Below, one piece after another: positions 51,593 to 63,276 of a stretch of 64,000 bases of DNA. This stretch comes from Bacillota bacterium (GTDB lineage Bacteria > Bacillota_I > Bacilli_A > RF39 > UBA660). The stretch is taken from positions 318,413 through 382,412 of the forward strand of contig SVAP01000001.1 in assembly GCA_015059335.1 (NCBI GenBank), given 5' to 3'. The notes under the pieces are model-generated. The model made no database searches and had not been told where the DNA came from. It saw nothing but the letters and a program-made list of their open reading frames with translations. Within the stretch, counting starts at the first letter, position 1. The number at the start of each line of letters is the position of its first letter. The translations under genes and the position numbers were made by a program.

Positions 51593-52837
51593 ATGAGAAA
51601 GAAAATAAAATTTAAAAATATAATAATTATTTTTTTAATCGTTTTAGTAGTAATATTAATAATTACCAATATTCCTAATAATAAAGAAAAAGAAATTAAT
51701 AAAATGGTTGATTTAACAAACAAAACTATTAGTGAAGTAGAAGAATACAGTCGTAATAATGATTTAGAATTAGAAATAAATTATGAATATAATGATAATA
51801 TAGAAAAAGATAAAGTAATCAATCAAAGTATCAAAATTGGTAGTGAGTTAAAAAATAAGGACAAGCTTATTGCAACAATTTCAAAAGGGAAAATTGATGA
51901 GACTGTATATAAAGAATATAATGTTAATGAATTAGGTAATGTTCCAATAATGATGTACCATAAAATAATAAATATTCCTAGTTCTGAAACTAAATACACA
52001 GGAGGAAATGTAGATGTTGATGGTTATAATAGAACTGCTGAAGCGTTTAGAAATGATTTAGAGTTTTATTATAGTGAAGGATATAGAATGGTTAGATTAA
52101 TAGATTATGTTAATGGTGATATTGATACTGAATTAGGTAAAAGTCCATTAATACTAACATTTGACGATGGAGATAAGAGTAATTTTAATGTGCTAGGTAA
52201 AAATGATGATGGTAGCCTGCAAATAGATCCTAACTGTGCGATTGGTATATTAGAAGAGTATAAGAAAAAATATCCTGATTTTAATGTAACAGCGACTTTC
52301 TTTGTTATGAGTGGAATATTTAATCAAAATGAATATAATGAAGAAATATTAAAATGGTTAGTAGATAATGGGTATGATGTAGGTAACCATACTAAAAACC
52401 ATGTAAACTTTAGAAATGCTACAACTGTTAAATCTCAAGATGAAGTAGGTTACATGTACGAATTATTAGAAAACATTATACCTGGTAGATATGTAAATAT
52501 AGTCGCACTTCCTTATGGTAGTCCTGGGGATAAAAATCATAGTAATTTTAGTTATATACTAAATGGAACATATAACGGTAAAGAATACAATACAATTTCA
52601 ACACTTAGAGTTGGTTGGATGAGTGAAGTTTCACCATTCAATAAAAACTTTGATAAAACATTTTTAAAGAGAATTAGAGCTTATGACAATAATGGAAAAG
52701 AATTTGATATTACTGCATCATTTGAAGCATTAAAGACGACTAAATACATTTCTGATGGTAATAAAAACAATGTAGTTATTCCAAATGATAAAGAATTATC
52801 ATTAGGTACAACTAACAAAAATGTAATTAAATATTAG
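51593..52837 (+). CDS. PASTA-domain polysaccharide deacetylase
   Basis: 414 residues. N-terminal TM anchor (residues about 9-26), one PASTA-like domain (MVDLTNKTISEVEEYSRNND through LIATISKGK, about 38-100), then a NodB-type carbohydrate esterase domain with the metal site LTFDDGD and HTKNH. It probably deacetylates peptidoglycan or a surface glycan outside the membrane. PASTA fused to a deacetylase is unusual; PASTA normally belongs to PrkC or penicillin-binding proteins. Start ATG 51593 follows GGTGAAG. Confidence 0.85.
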   Translation: MRKKIKFKNIIIIFLIVLVVILIITNIPNNKEKEINKMVDLTNKTISEVEEYSRNNDLELEINYEYNDNIEKDKVINQSIKIGSELKNKDKLIATISKGKIDETVYKEYNVNELGNVPIMMYHKIINIPSSETKYTGGNVDVDGYNRTAEAFRNDLEFYYSEGYRMVRLIDYVNGDIDTELGKSPLILTFDDGDKSNFNVLGKNDDGSLQIDPNCAIGILEEYKKKYPDFNVTATFFVMSGIFNQNEYNEEILKWLVDNGYDVGNHTKNHVNFRNATTVKSQDEVGYMYELLENIIPGRYVNIVALPYGSPGDKNHSNFSYILNGTYNGKEYNTISTLRVGWMSEVSPFNKNFDKTFLKRIRAYDNNGKEFDITASFEALKTTKYISDGNKNNVVIPNDKELSLGTTNKNVIKY

Positions 52838-52840
52838 TAC

Positions 52841-52869
52841 TTGAAAAAATATTAATACTGCGATATAAT
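52841..52869 (+). promoter_or_regulatory. Promoter of the valS T-box operon
   Basis: TTGAAA (52841-52846), 17-bp spacer, TATAAT (52864-52869); the T-box leader follows. Confidence 0.82.
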
Positions 52870-52875
52870 AATTGA

Positions 52876-53098
52876 GAAAAACGAAGAACTAGAGGAGTAT
52901 ATTATAATTGTTTAATAGAGAGTTAGTGTTTGGTGGAAACTAACAAATAATATAATAGAAGGTAGCTAGGGAGTTTGATTTCTGAATAGTTAAGAAATCA
53001 CGTATATTATGCGTTAAATAAATAAGTGTATAACAATTGTTATAAACTAAGGTGGTACCACGGAGTTATTCGTCCTTAATTTGGATGAATAACTTTTT
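52876..53098 (+). promoter_or_regulatory. T-box leader (Val) of the valS operon
   Basis: AAGGTGGTACCACGG at 53049-53063, then a terminator hairpin AGTTATTCGTCC (53064-53075)/GGATGAATAACT (53083-53094) with T4. The Val specifier GTA is at 52962-52964 in the context GAAGGTAGC. It controls the HD gene and valS by uncharged tRNA-Val. Confidence 0.94.
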
Positions 53099-53114
53099 AT
53101 TTTGGAGGTGTTTA

Positions 53115-53852
53115 ATGGATTACAATAAAGCATCTATTGCGTTCGAAAATTATATTAAAAAATATGATTTAAAGAACGATAAAATCAAATTGAAATACAA
53201 ACATACATATCAAGTCGCACAAATTAGTGAACTTTTAGTAAAATCTCTTAATCTTTCTAATGAAGATATAGAACTTGCTAAAATTATTGGGTTACTACAT
53301 GATATTGGACGTTTTGAACAAATTAAAAGATTTGATAATTTTAAGGATAAAAATTTTGATCATGCAGATTATGGCATCAAAATATTATTTGAAGATAATC
53401 TAATTAAAAAATTTGTTTTAGAAAATAAATATGATGAAATTATTTATAATGCAATTAAACATCATAATAAAATATCAATTCCAAATAATTTAGATGAAAG
53501 AACATCAATGTTTTGTAAAATAATTAGAGATGCAGATAAAATAGATATATATAGGGTATTATCAAGAGAATATGAAGAAAATTTTATTGAAACTATAGAT
53601 AACAAAATAATCAATAACTTTAGGTTAAATAAAGTAATAAATCATGATTTAATAAATAATCGCACGGAAAAAATTATATTGGATTTCGCACTGATTTTTG
53701 ATATCAACTATAAACAAAGTTTTAAAATATTAAAAGATAAAAACTATTTAGAAGATTTTATAAATTGTATTAATGTTTCGGATAATAATAAAAATATATT
53801 TGAAGAAATAGTAAATAGCGTTAGAAAAGTAATGGAGGAAAATTTATGTTAG
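53115..53852 (+). CDS. HD-domain phosphohydrolase under T-box control
   Basis: 245 residues. The HD superfamily metal ligands are visible: H (KHTYQVAQ), HD (LLHDIGRFEQ), HH (AIKHHNK) and D (IRDADKIDIY). It probably hydrolyses a phosphomonoester or nucleotide; the substrate is unknown. It lies between the Val T-box and valS and overlaps valS by 7 bp, so it rises on valine starvation. ATG 53115 follows GGAGGTG; the longer frame runs back into the T-box hairpin. Confidence 0.88.
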   Translation: MDYNKASIAFENYIKKYDLKNDKIKLKYKHTYQVAQISELLVKSLNLSNEDIELAKIIGLLHDIGRFEQIKRFDNFKDKNFDHADYGIKILFEDNLIKKFVLENKYDEIIYNAIKHHNKISIPNNLDERTSMFCKIIRDADKIDIYRVLSREYEENFIETIDNKIINNFRLNKVINHDLINNRTEKIILDFALIFDINYKQSFKILKDKNYLEDFINCINVSDNNKNIFEEIVNSVRKVMEENLC

Positions 53853-56419
53853 ATAAAAAGTATGATCATAAACAAACAGAACATAATAAATATAATACTT
53901 GGAAAGAAAATGGATATTTCAAAAGTGGAGAGTTGTCTAAAAAACCATTTTGTATAGTTATCCCACCACCAAATGTAACTGGTAAACTACATTTAGGACA
54001 TGCTTGGAATACAACACTTCAAGATATAATTATAAGATATAAAAGAATGTGTGGATATGATGCGTTGTGGTTACCAGGGATGGATCATGCGGGTATCGCA
54101 ACACAGGCCAAGATAGATAAAAAATTAAAAGATGAGGGTATTAACCCTAGAAGTATGGATAGGGAAGAATGGCTTAAACATGCATGGGCTTGGAAAGAAG
54201 AGTATGCACAAAATATTCATGAGCAATGGGCTAAAATGGGATTAAGCCTAGACTATACAAAAGAAAGATTCACATTAGATGAAGGGTTATCTGATGCAGT
54301 AAAACATGTATTTGTTACTTTATATAATGAAGGATTAATTTATCGTGGAGAAAGAATTATAAACTGGGATCCTGAAGCAATGACCGCGTTATCAAACGAA
54401 GAAGTTATATATAAAGATGTAGAAGGTGCTTTTTATCATGTTAAATATATGATAGAAGATTCAAATGATTACTTAGAAGTTGCGACTACTAGACCAGAAA
54501 CATTATTTGGGGATACAGCTGTTGCGGTTAATCCTAACGATGATAGATATAAACATCTTATTGGTAAAAATGTAATACTACCAATCATAAATAAAACTAT
54601 ACCAATTGTAGGTGATGAACATGCTGATCCTGAATTTGGAACAGGAGTTGTTAAAATAACACCTGCACATGATCCTAACGACTTTGAAGTAGGTAACAGA
54701 CATAACTTACCTAGAGTAAATGTTATGAATCCAGATGGAACAATGAATGAAAATGCTTCAATATGTAGTGGTATGGATAGATTTGAAGCTAGAGAAAAAG
54801 TTATAGAAGAATTAACTAAACAAAATCTATTAATTGATATTGAAAAAATAGTTCATTCAGTTGGTCATTCTGAAAGAACTGATGTAATGATTGAACCATA
54901 TTTATCTAAACAATGGTTTGTTAAAATGAGACCACTTGCTGATAGAGTTTTAGAAAATCAAAAAGATAAAGATACTAAAGTTAATTTTGTGCCAGAAAGA
55001 TATGAAAAAATTCAAAATCATTGGATGGAAATCACTTATGATTGGTGTATATCTAGACAATTATGGTGGGGACATAGAATTCCTGCTTGGTACAAAGGTG
55101 ACGAAGTATACGTAGGATATGAAGCTCCAACTGAAGAAGGATGGATACAAGATAGTGATGTGCTTGATACTTGGTTTAGTAGTGCACTATGGCCATTTAG
55201 TACACTTGGTTGGCCTGAAAACACTGATTTACTAAAAAGATATTATCCAAATAATGTTTTAGTAACTGGGTATGATATAATTCCTTTCTGGGTTTGTAGA
55301 ATGGTATTTCAAGGTCTAAAATTCTTAGATGAACGACCATTTAAAGACTGTCTAATTCATGGTCTAATTAGAGATAACCAAGGAAGAAAAATGAGTAAAA
55401 GCTTAGGTAATGGTATAGACCCTATGGATGTTATAGAAGAATATGGTGCAGACTCATTAAGATATTTCTTAACAACATCATCAGCACCGGGTACAGACTT
55501 AAGATTTGATATGGAAAAAGTTAAATCTACATGGAATTTCATAAATAAATTATGGAATGCCTCTAGGTTTGTTATGATGAATCTTGAAGACTTTAATTTA
55601 GAAAGTTATTCATTAAATAATTTATCAAGTCAAGATAAATGGATATTAAATAAATTAAATAATACTATAAAGAGTGTAACAAAAAATATGGAAAGATATG
55701 ACTTCCATGTTGTAGGTAGTGAATTATATAACTTTATATGGAACGAATTTTGTGATTGGTATATAGAACTTGCTAAAACAAACATGAATGATACAACTAA
55801 GAGTGTATTATTACATGTATTAAATCAAATACTTAAAATGTTACACCCATTTATGCCATATGTTACTGAAGAAATTTGGACTAATTTGCCAGGTAACAAC
55901 GGAAGCATTATGATTAGTGAATACCCAGTTTATAACGAAGATTTTGTTTTTGAAGATAAAACTATAGATAATGTTATTGAACTAATTAAATCTATTAGAA
56001 CTATCAAATTAGAAAATAATTTAAAAGAATTTAATCTAGTTTATAATGAAACAGAAGAAGAATTTATAAATGAAACAAAATTGATAATTAAAAAATTATT
56101 AAAACTAGATGATGAAGATATTAAATTAACTGGTAGTTTTGATTTAGATGGATTATCTTACATAGAAGTACCACTATCATTTGCAACATTTAAAATTTCG
56201 TTTATTAAAGTAATAGATAATAAAGCAGAAATAGAAAGATTAACTAAAGAACAGGATGCCCTAATAATTTCAATAAGTAGAAGAGAAAAATTGTTATCAA
56301 ACGAAAACTATGTTAATAAGGCACCAGAAGCTGTTGTTAATAAAGATAGAGAATTATTGTTAATTGAAAAAACAAAATTACAAACTATTGCAGAACAATT
56401 AGAAAATTTAGGAAAGTAG
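53846..56419 (+). CDS. valS: Valyl-tRNA synthetase
   Basis: 857 residues. HIGH as HLGH (residues 49-52), KMSKS as GRKMSKSLGNG, WDTWFSS-type VLDTWFSSALWPFS, the editing domain TTRPETLFGDTAVAVNP, and a C-terminal coiled coil (the last 60 residues) typical of ValRS. Charges tRNA-Val. Translationally coupled to the HD gene. Order spoVID-ysxE-valS is conserved in Bacilli. Confidence 0.97.
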   Translation: MLDKKYDHKQTEHNKYNTWKENGYFKSGELSKKPFCIVIPPPNVTGKLHLGHAWNTTLQDIIIRYKRMCGYDALWLPGMDHAGIATQAKIDKKLKDEGINPRSMDREEWLKHAWAWKEEYAQNIHEQWAKMGLSLDYTKERFTLDEGLSDAVKHVFVTLYNEGLIYRGERIINWDPEAMTALSNEEVIYKDVEGAFYHVKYMIEDSNDYLEVATTRPETLFGDTAVAVNPNDDRYKHLIGKNVILPIINKTIPIVGDEHADPEFGTGVVKITPAHDPNDFEVGNRHNLPRVNVMNPDGTMNENASICSGMDRFEAREKVIEELTKQNLLIDIEKIVHSVGHSERTDVMIEPYLSKQWFVKMRPLADRVLENQKDKDTKVNFVPERYEKIQNHWMEITYDWCISRQLWWGHRIPAWYKGDEVYVGYEAPTEEGWIQDSDVLDTWFSSALWPFSTLGWPENTDLLKRYYPNNVLVTGYDIIPFWVCRMVFQGLKFLDERPFKDCLIHGLIRDNQGRKMSKSLGNGIDPMDVIEEYGADSLRYFLTTSSAPGTDLRFDMEKVKSTWNFINKLWNASRFVMMNLEDFNLESYSLNNLSSQDKWILNKLNNTIKSVTKNMERYDFHVVGSELYNFIWNEFCDWYIELAKTNMNDTTKSVLLHVLNQILKMLHPFMPYVTEEIWTNLPGNNGSIMISEYPVYNEDFVFEDKTIDNVIELIKSIRTIKLENNLKEFNLVYNETEEEFINETKLIIKKLLKLDDEDIKLTGSFDLDGLSYIEVPLSFATFKISFIKVIDNKAEIERLTKEQDALIISISRREKLLSNENYVNKAPEAVVNKDRELLLIEKTKLQTIAEQLENLGK

Positions 56420-56434
56420 AGATACTTTCCTTTT
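56411..56434 (+). terminator. Terminator after valS
   Basis: GGAAAGTA (56411-56418), loop GAGA, TACTTTCC (56423-56430), T4. Confidence 0.88.
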
Positions 56435-56516
56435 AATATGCAAAGATAATATAAATGTATTGAAAAACAACTAAAAAATTTATATAATTAATATTCAAAG
56501 GGAAAAGGAGAAGTCT

Positions 56517-57227
56517 ATGAATATTAAAATACCAAATCATGTCGCAATAATAATGGATGGAAATGGAAGATGGGCAACAAGTAGAGGATTATCTAGAAGT
56601 GAAGGACATCTTGCAGGAAGTAAAACATTACAGAAATTAACAGAACATATATTTAATAAGGGTGTAAAAGTTTTAAGTGTGTTTGCTTTTTCTACAGAAA
56701 ATTTTAAAAGAAGTAAAGAAGAAGTAGATTATCTTATGAATCTATTTATAAAAATGTTTAAAACTAATTTTAAAACGCTAAAAAATAAAAATATCAAAAT
56801 AGTATTTTCTAAAAAGGAAAGTGGTTTACCAGAAAAATTAGAAAAAATAATTAAGCAGGTAGAAGAAGAAACTAAAAATAATACTGCTGGAATATTTAAT
56901 ATATGTATAAATTATGGTGGACAAGATGAAATAGTAGATACCACTAAAAAATTATGTGAAAAAGTATTATCTGGTGAATTAGATGTTAACAATATAGATA
57001 ATAATATATTTGAACAAAATTTATATCAAGATTTACCCCCAATAGATTTATTAATAAGAACAAGTGGAGAAGAAAGAGTAAGTAACTATATGTTATGGCA
57101 AATGGCATACTCTGAAATGTATTTTCCTAGTGTTCATTTTCCTGATTTTGATTCTAATGAATTTGATAAAGCATTAGAAGTCTATACATCAAGGGATAGA
57201 AGATTTGGTGGAATAAACAAAAAATAA
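56517..57227 (+). CDS. uppS: Undecaprenyl diphosphate synthase
   Basis: 236 residues, cis-prenyltransferase making the C55 carrier for wall synthesis. VAIIMDGNGRWA with catalytic Asp14, FAFSTENFKRS, NICINYGGQDEI, and the C-terminal substrate motif LLIRTSGEERVSNYMLWQ (the usual R-x-S-x-E... pattern). Start follows AAAAGGAG. cdsA, its usual partner, does not follow. Confidence 0.96.
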   Translation: MNIKIPNHVAIIMDGNGRWATSRGLSRSEGHLAGSKTLQKLTEHIFNKGVKVLSVFAFSTENFKRSKEEVDYLMNLFIKMFKTNFKTLKNKNIKIVFSKKESGLPEKLEKIIKQVEEETKNNTAGIFNICINYGGQDEIVDTTKKLCEKVLSGELDVNNIDNNIFEQNLYQDLPPIDLLIRTSGEERVSNYMLWQMAYSEMYFPSVHFPDFDSNEFDKALEVYTSRDRRFGGINKK

Positions 57228-57228
57228 T

Positions 57229-57256
57229 AAAAAGCATTTTCAAAAAAGTGCTTTTT
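57229..57256 (+). terminator. Terminator after uppS
   Basis: AAAAAGCAT/GTGCTTTTT stem flanking an AT-rich loop, T tail. Confidence 0.75.
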
Positions 57257-57295
57257 TTGTGGTTTGTGTTAATATTATATTAGGATGTGAATATT

Positions 57296-57385
57296 ATGGA
57301 AATAATAAAAAATAAAATAACTGAATTGAACAAATCAAAAAATATTGATACCATAATAAACTCTCATTTCAAATTAAGAAGGTAA
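57296..57385 (+). CDS. Possible 29-residue peptide
   Basis: ATG 57296 follows GGATGTGAAT and encodes 29 mostly polar residues (MEIIKNKITELNKSKN...). No function recognised. It sits where cdsA would be expected after uppS, and a second 7-codon frame with AGAAGGT follows. The pair may be leftovers of a lost gene rather than a working gene. Confidence 0.3.
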   Translation: MEIIKNKITELNKSKNIDTIINSHFKLRR

Positions 57386-57425
57386 TTTTATGAGTATAGA
57401 AAATAAAATATAAATATAATTTTTG

Positions 57426-57450
57426 AAAGAGTTTATTAATAACTCTTTTT
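57426..57450 (+). terminator. Terminator before pcrA
   Basis: AAAGAGTT (57426-57433), 7-nt loop, AACTCTTT (57441-57448), T's. Confidence 0.8.
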
Positions 57451-57490
57451 GTTTGCATAAAAATTAATAACAAAATATAACACAAAACGT

Positions 57491-57519
57491 TTGTTCGAAG
57501 AAAAAACTTATGATATAAT
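57491..57519 (+). promoter_or_regulatory. Promoter of pcrA
   Basis: TTGTTC (57491-57496), 17-bp spacer, TATAAT (57514-57519). Transcription should start near 57526, only 13 bases before the chosen start codon. Confidence 0.75.
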
Positions 57520-57538
57520 GATTACAGAAAGTAGTGAT

Positions 57539-59626
57539 ATGATGAATCTTGATGGATTAAATGAAATGCAAAAAAAAGCGGTATTAAAAACTGAAGGACC
57601 ATTACTTATACTTGCAGGTGCAGGTAGTGGTAAAACAAGAGTATTAACTACAAAAGTAGCTTATCTTATAGATAAGGGCATAGATCCAACAAATATTTTA
57701 GCGATAACATTTACCAATAAGGCAGCCAAAGAAATGAAAGAAAGAATATATAAACAAGTAGGACCTATGGCATATAATATTCAAATATCTACATTCCATT
57801 CATTTGGATTAAAAATAGTAAAAGAAAATTATAATTTATTAGGATATGATAAGAATTTTACAATATTAGATAGTGATGATACATTGTCAGTAATAAAAAA
57901 AATAATGAAACAAATGAATATAGACATTAAACAATTAAATCCTAAATATGTAAGAAATAGTATAAGTGGTGCGAAAAACGAATTAATCACACCTGTACAA
58001 TATGAAAATCTAATTAGTGTTGAAAATGAAAAAATAATATCTAAAATATATTCAAAATATCAACAAGAATTAATAAAAAATAATTCAGTAGACTTCGATG
58101 ATTTATTAATATTACCAATAAAATTATTTAGAGAATATCCTAATATTTTAAAAATATATCAAGAAAGATTTAAATATATTTTAATAGACGAGTACCAAGA
58201 TACTAATGAAGCTCAATATCTTTTAACGAAAATGATAAGTTCGTTATATAAAAATATATGTGTGGTTGGAGATAATGACCAAAGTGTATATTCATTTAGA
58301 GGAGCGAACTATAAAAATATTCTAAACTTTGAAAAAGATTATAAAGATGCAGAAGTAATATTACTAGAACAAAACTATCGTTCTACTAAAACAATACTTA
58401 ATGCAGCAAATAGTGTTATTAAGAATAATGAATATAGAAAAGATAAAAATTTGTGGTCAGAAAATGAAGAAGGCAAAAAAATAAGATATTTTAGAGCATA
58501 TGACGAGGGGCATGAAGCTGATTATGTAATTAGCGAGATTAGAAAACTAATTAATGATGGTATTGATGAAAATGAAATTGCAGTAATTTATAGAACTAAT
58601 GCACAATCAAGAATACTTGAAGAACAATTTTTAAAAAGTGGATTACCATATAAAATAGTTGGAAGTTTCTTTTTCTATAACAGAAAAGAAATTAAAGATT
58701 TAATCGCATATCTTAAAGTTATTTATAATGAGAAAGATGATGTTAATGTTGAAAGAGTCATAAATGTTCCTAAAAGAGGAATAGGTACTAAAACTATCAA
58801 TAATTTAATTAATAAAGCAAGTATTGAAGGGGTAAGTATTTACGAAACAATAGATAGTGGTAAAGAATTAGAATTTAAAAAGGTTATAGAAGAATTAAAA
58901 CAAGAAGTAGATAATGTAAGTTTAACCGAACTTATTGATTTAGTGCTTGATAAAACTGGTATGAGAAAAGAATTAGAATCAGAAAAGAGTTTAGAAGCAG
59001 ATATTAGATTAGAAAACTTAGAAGAATTTAAATCTATTACTAAAACATTTGAAGAAAGAGAAGGACTAATTTCTTTAGAAGATTTTTTAAATGAAATTAC
59101 ACTAGTCAGTGATGTAGAGGAACATAAAGATGAAAGAAATAAAATAACATTAATGACTATGCATGCAGTAAAAGGATTAGAATTTGATGCAGTATTTGTA
59201 GTAGGAATGGAAGAAGGAATATTTCCACATGCAAACTCTAGTTTTGATAAACAAGAATTAGAAGAGGAAAGAAGATTATGCTATGTGGCGATAACTCGTG
59301 CGAAAAAAATATTATATTTAGTTAACGCTAAAAGAAGAATGCTATATGGTAAGGATAGCATTAATCCACCAAGTAGATTTATAAATGAAATCTCACACGA
59401 ATATATTGAAACAGAAGAAAAAAATATACCTAATAAAAAGTGCGATAAAGATGAATTTATATATGAAGAAGATATGAACTATCAAATAGGAGAACTTGTA
59501 GTCCAAGATAAATATGGTGAGGGTATAATTGTAGGAATAGATGATGATTTTTTATCTATTGCGTTTAATTATCCAATTGGAATGAAAAAGTTTTTGAAAA
59601 ATCATAAATCAATAAAAAGAAAATAA
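57539..59626 (+). CDS. pcrA: ATP-dependent DNA helicase PcrA
   Basis: 695 residues, SF1A 3'-5' helicase for repair, replication and transcription-conflict removal. Q motif LNEMQKKAV, Walker A AGAGSGKTR, motif II DEYQD, motif III GDNDQSVYSFRGA, motif IV QNYRST, motif V TMHAVKGLEF, motif VI VAITRAKK, and a C-terminal Tudor-like segment (GELVVQDKYGEGIIVGI). Start at ATG 57539 (or the adjacent 57542): the frame extends upstream to 57491 but that lies in the promoter. The ribosome site is weak (GTAGTGAT). Confidence 0.96.
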   Translation: MMNLDGLNEMQKKAVLKTEGPLLILAGAGSGKTRVLTTKVAYLIDKGIDPTNILAITFTNKAAKEMKERIYKQVGPMAYNIQISTFHSFGLKIVKENYNLLGYDKNFTILDSDDTLSVIKKIMKQMNIDIKQLNPKYVRNSISGAKNELITPVQYENLISVENEKIISKIYSKYQQELIKNNSVDFDDLLILPIKLFREYPNILKIYQERFKYILIDEYQDTNEAQYLLTKMISSLYKNICVVGDNDQSVYSFRGANYKNILNFEKDYKDAEVILLEQNYRSTKTILNAANSVIKNNEYRKDKNLWSENEEGKKIRYFRAYDEGHEADYVISEIRKLINDGIDENEIAVIYRTNAQSRILEEQFLKSGLPYKIVGSFFFYNRKEIKDLIAYLKVIYNEKDDVNVERVINVPKRGIGTKTINNLINKASIEGVSIYETIDSGKELEFKKVIEELKQEVDNVSLTELIDLVLDKTGMRKELESEKSLEADIRLENLEEFKSITKTFEEREGLISLEDFLNEITLVSDVEEHKDERNKITLMTMHAVKGLEFDAVFVVGMEEGIFPHANSSFDKQELEEERRLCYVAITRAKKILYLVNAKRRMLYGKDSINPPSRFINEISHEYIETEEKNIPNKKCDKDEFIYEEDMNYQIGELVVQDKYGEGIIVGIDDDFLSIAFNYPIGMKKFLKNHKSIKRK

Positions 59627-59659
59627 TTGTTATACATATAATAATTTGGAGGATGTTTT

Positions 59660-60202
59660 ATGAATTATCAAATTTTAGTTAATAAACAAAAGAAAATTCC
59701 GGATGATTTTAGGGTAGAATTAAAAGAAGCATTTAGTAGATATAAACCTGGAATATTAGTGGAAAAAGAAACATTAAAAAACTTTAGATTGATGCAAGAA
59801 GAAGCATTAAAAAATGAATATGTTATAGATATTGAAAGTGGTTTTAGAACTCATAAATATCAACAAATGCTTGTAGATAATTTAATAAAAGAAAAAGGAA
59901 TAGAATACGCAGAAAAGTATATTGCTAAACCATATCATTCTGAACATGAAACAGGACTTGCGATAGATATATGTGTTTATGAAGATGGGAAATATTTAAC
60001 AGAACATGAATTAAAACATGAAGATGCAGTTAAATGGATTCATGAAAATGCCCATAGATTTGGATTTATATTAAGATATCCATTTGGAAAAGAAAATATA
60101 ACGGGATATAATTATGAACCTTGGCATTTGAGATATATAGGTAAAACTTTAGCAAATTATTTATATAAAAACAATTTAACTTTAGAAGAATATTATGTAT
60201 AA
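59660..60202 (+). CDS. VanY-type D-Ala-D-Ala carboxypeptidase
   Basis: 180 residues, M15B metallopeptidase. Zn ligands in SEHETGLAIDI (HxxxxxxD) and EPWHLRY; IESGFRTHKYQ before them. No signal peptide or TM helix, so it is either cytoplasmic or released by an unusual route; most VanY/DacY proteins are exported. It would trim stem peptides of peptidoglycan. GGAGG ribosome site, 33 bp after pcrA. Confidence 0.88.
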   Translation: MNYQILVNKQKKIPDDFRVELKEAFSRYKPGILVEKETLKNFRLMQEEALKNEYVIDIESGFRTHKYQQMLVDNLIKEKGIEYAEKYIAKPYHSEHETGLAIDICVYEDGKYLTEHELKHEDAVKWIHENAHRFGFILRYPFGKENITGYNYEPWHLRYIGKTLANYLYKNNLTLEEYYV

Positions 60203-60226
60203 TTAAATTAAGAATGGAGAGTATAT

Positions 60227-61081
60227 ATGAAAAGAGTAAGAAAAGCAGTAATACCAGTTGCAGGAATGGGAACACGTTTTTTACCTGAAACAAAGGCTGT
60301 ACCAAAAGAAATGTTACCAATTGTTGATAAACCAACTATTCAATATATTGTAGAAGAAGCTATAGATAGTGGTATAGAAGAAATATTGTTTATTACTTCA
60401 CCATACAAAAAATGTATTGAAGACCACTTTGATAGAAGTTATGAATTAGAAAATAGACTAATTAAAAGTGGTAAAGAAGCTAAAGCTAAAGAAATCGAAC
60501 AAATTTCTAAACTAGCCAAATTTTATTACATAAGACAAGGTGAACCTCTAGGTAGTGGACATGCGATTTCGTTGGCAAAATCCTTTGTAGGTGATGAACC
60601 ATTCGCAATACTTTATGGGGATGACTTAATGTATTCAAAAAATATTCCAGTATTAAAACAATTAATAGAAGTATATGATGAAACAGGTGCTTCTGTAATC
60701 GGATGTAAAAGAGTAGATATGGATATAATATCTAGATATGGTGCGATGAGTTTAAATGAAGATGGAACAATTAATACAATAATTGAAAAGCCTAAAAAAG
60801 AAGAAGCACCATCTAATCTTGTAGGACTAGGTAGATATATAGTTACAAGTGAAGTTTTTGATTATATTGATAAATTACCTAGAGGTATAGGTAATGAAAT
60901 TCAGTTTACTGATGCAATGATGAATATGATGAAAGACTATAAATATTTACCATGTGAATTTGTAGGTACATATTATGATACTGGTAGTAAAGATGGTTAT
61001 TTAAAAGCTAACATTGAATACGCATTAAGAAGAGATGATTTAAAAGATAGTATTAGAAATATAATAAATGATTTGAATTAA
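60227..61081 (+). CDS. galU: UTP-glucose-1-phosphate uridylyltransferase
   Basis: 284 residues. VRKAVIPVAGMGTRFLPETKAVPKEMLPIVDKP nucleotide-binding start, GLGRYI, and the C-terminal ETGSKDGYLKA-like motif DTGSKDGYLKAN. Makes UDP-glucose for glycolipids and surface glycans. Start follows GGAGAG; 24 bp after the peptidase gene, probably the same transcript as pcrA. Confidence 0.96.
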   Translation: MKRVRKAVIPVAGMGTRFLPETKAVPKEMLPIVDKPTIQYIVEEAIDSGIEEILFITSPYKKCIEDHFDRSYELENRLIKSGKEAKAKEIEQISKLAKFYYIRQGEPLGSGHAISLAKSFVGDEPFAILYGDDLMYSKNIPVLKQLIEVYDETGASVIGCKRVDMDIISRYGAMSLNEDGTINTIIEKPKKEEAPSNLVGLGRYIVTSEVFDYIDKLPRGIGNEIQFTDAMMNMMKDYKYLPCEFVGTYYDTGSKDGYLKANIEYALRRDDLKDSIRNIINDLN

Positions 61082-61143
61082 AATATTAATTATGATTATC
61101 TATAATAAGGTGTGAATAAAATGGAAGGTGATTAAATTTATAA

Positions 61144-63195
<2,052 letters not shown>

Positions 63196-63221
63196 ACAAA
63201 AGCAAAAAAGAAAGTATATAA

Positions 63222-63250
63222 TTGACAAAATCATGAAAAAATGATAACTT
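63222..63250 (+). promoter_or_regulatory. Promoter of the DUF1292 gene
   Basis: TTGACA (63222-63227), 17-bp spacer, TAACTT (63245-63250, weak). Confidence 0.5.
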
Positions 63251-63276
63251 ATAGTCGAATGAGGGAGGAATAAAAA

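Noticed and set aside
57491..57538. Longer PcrA N-terminus starting at TTG 57491
   Set aside because: That TTG is the first three bases of the -35 box; transcription begins downstream of it.
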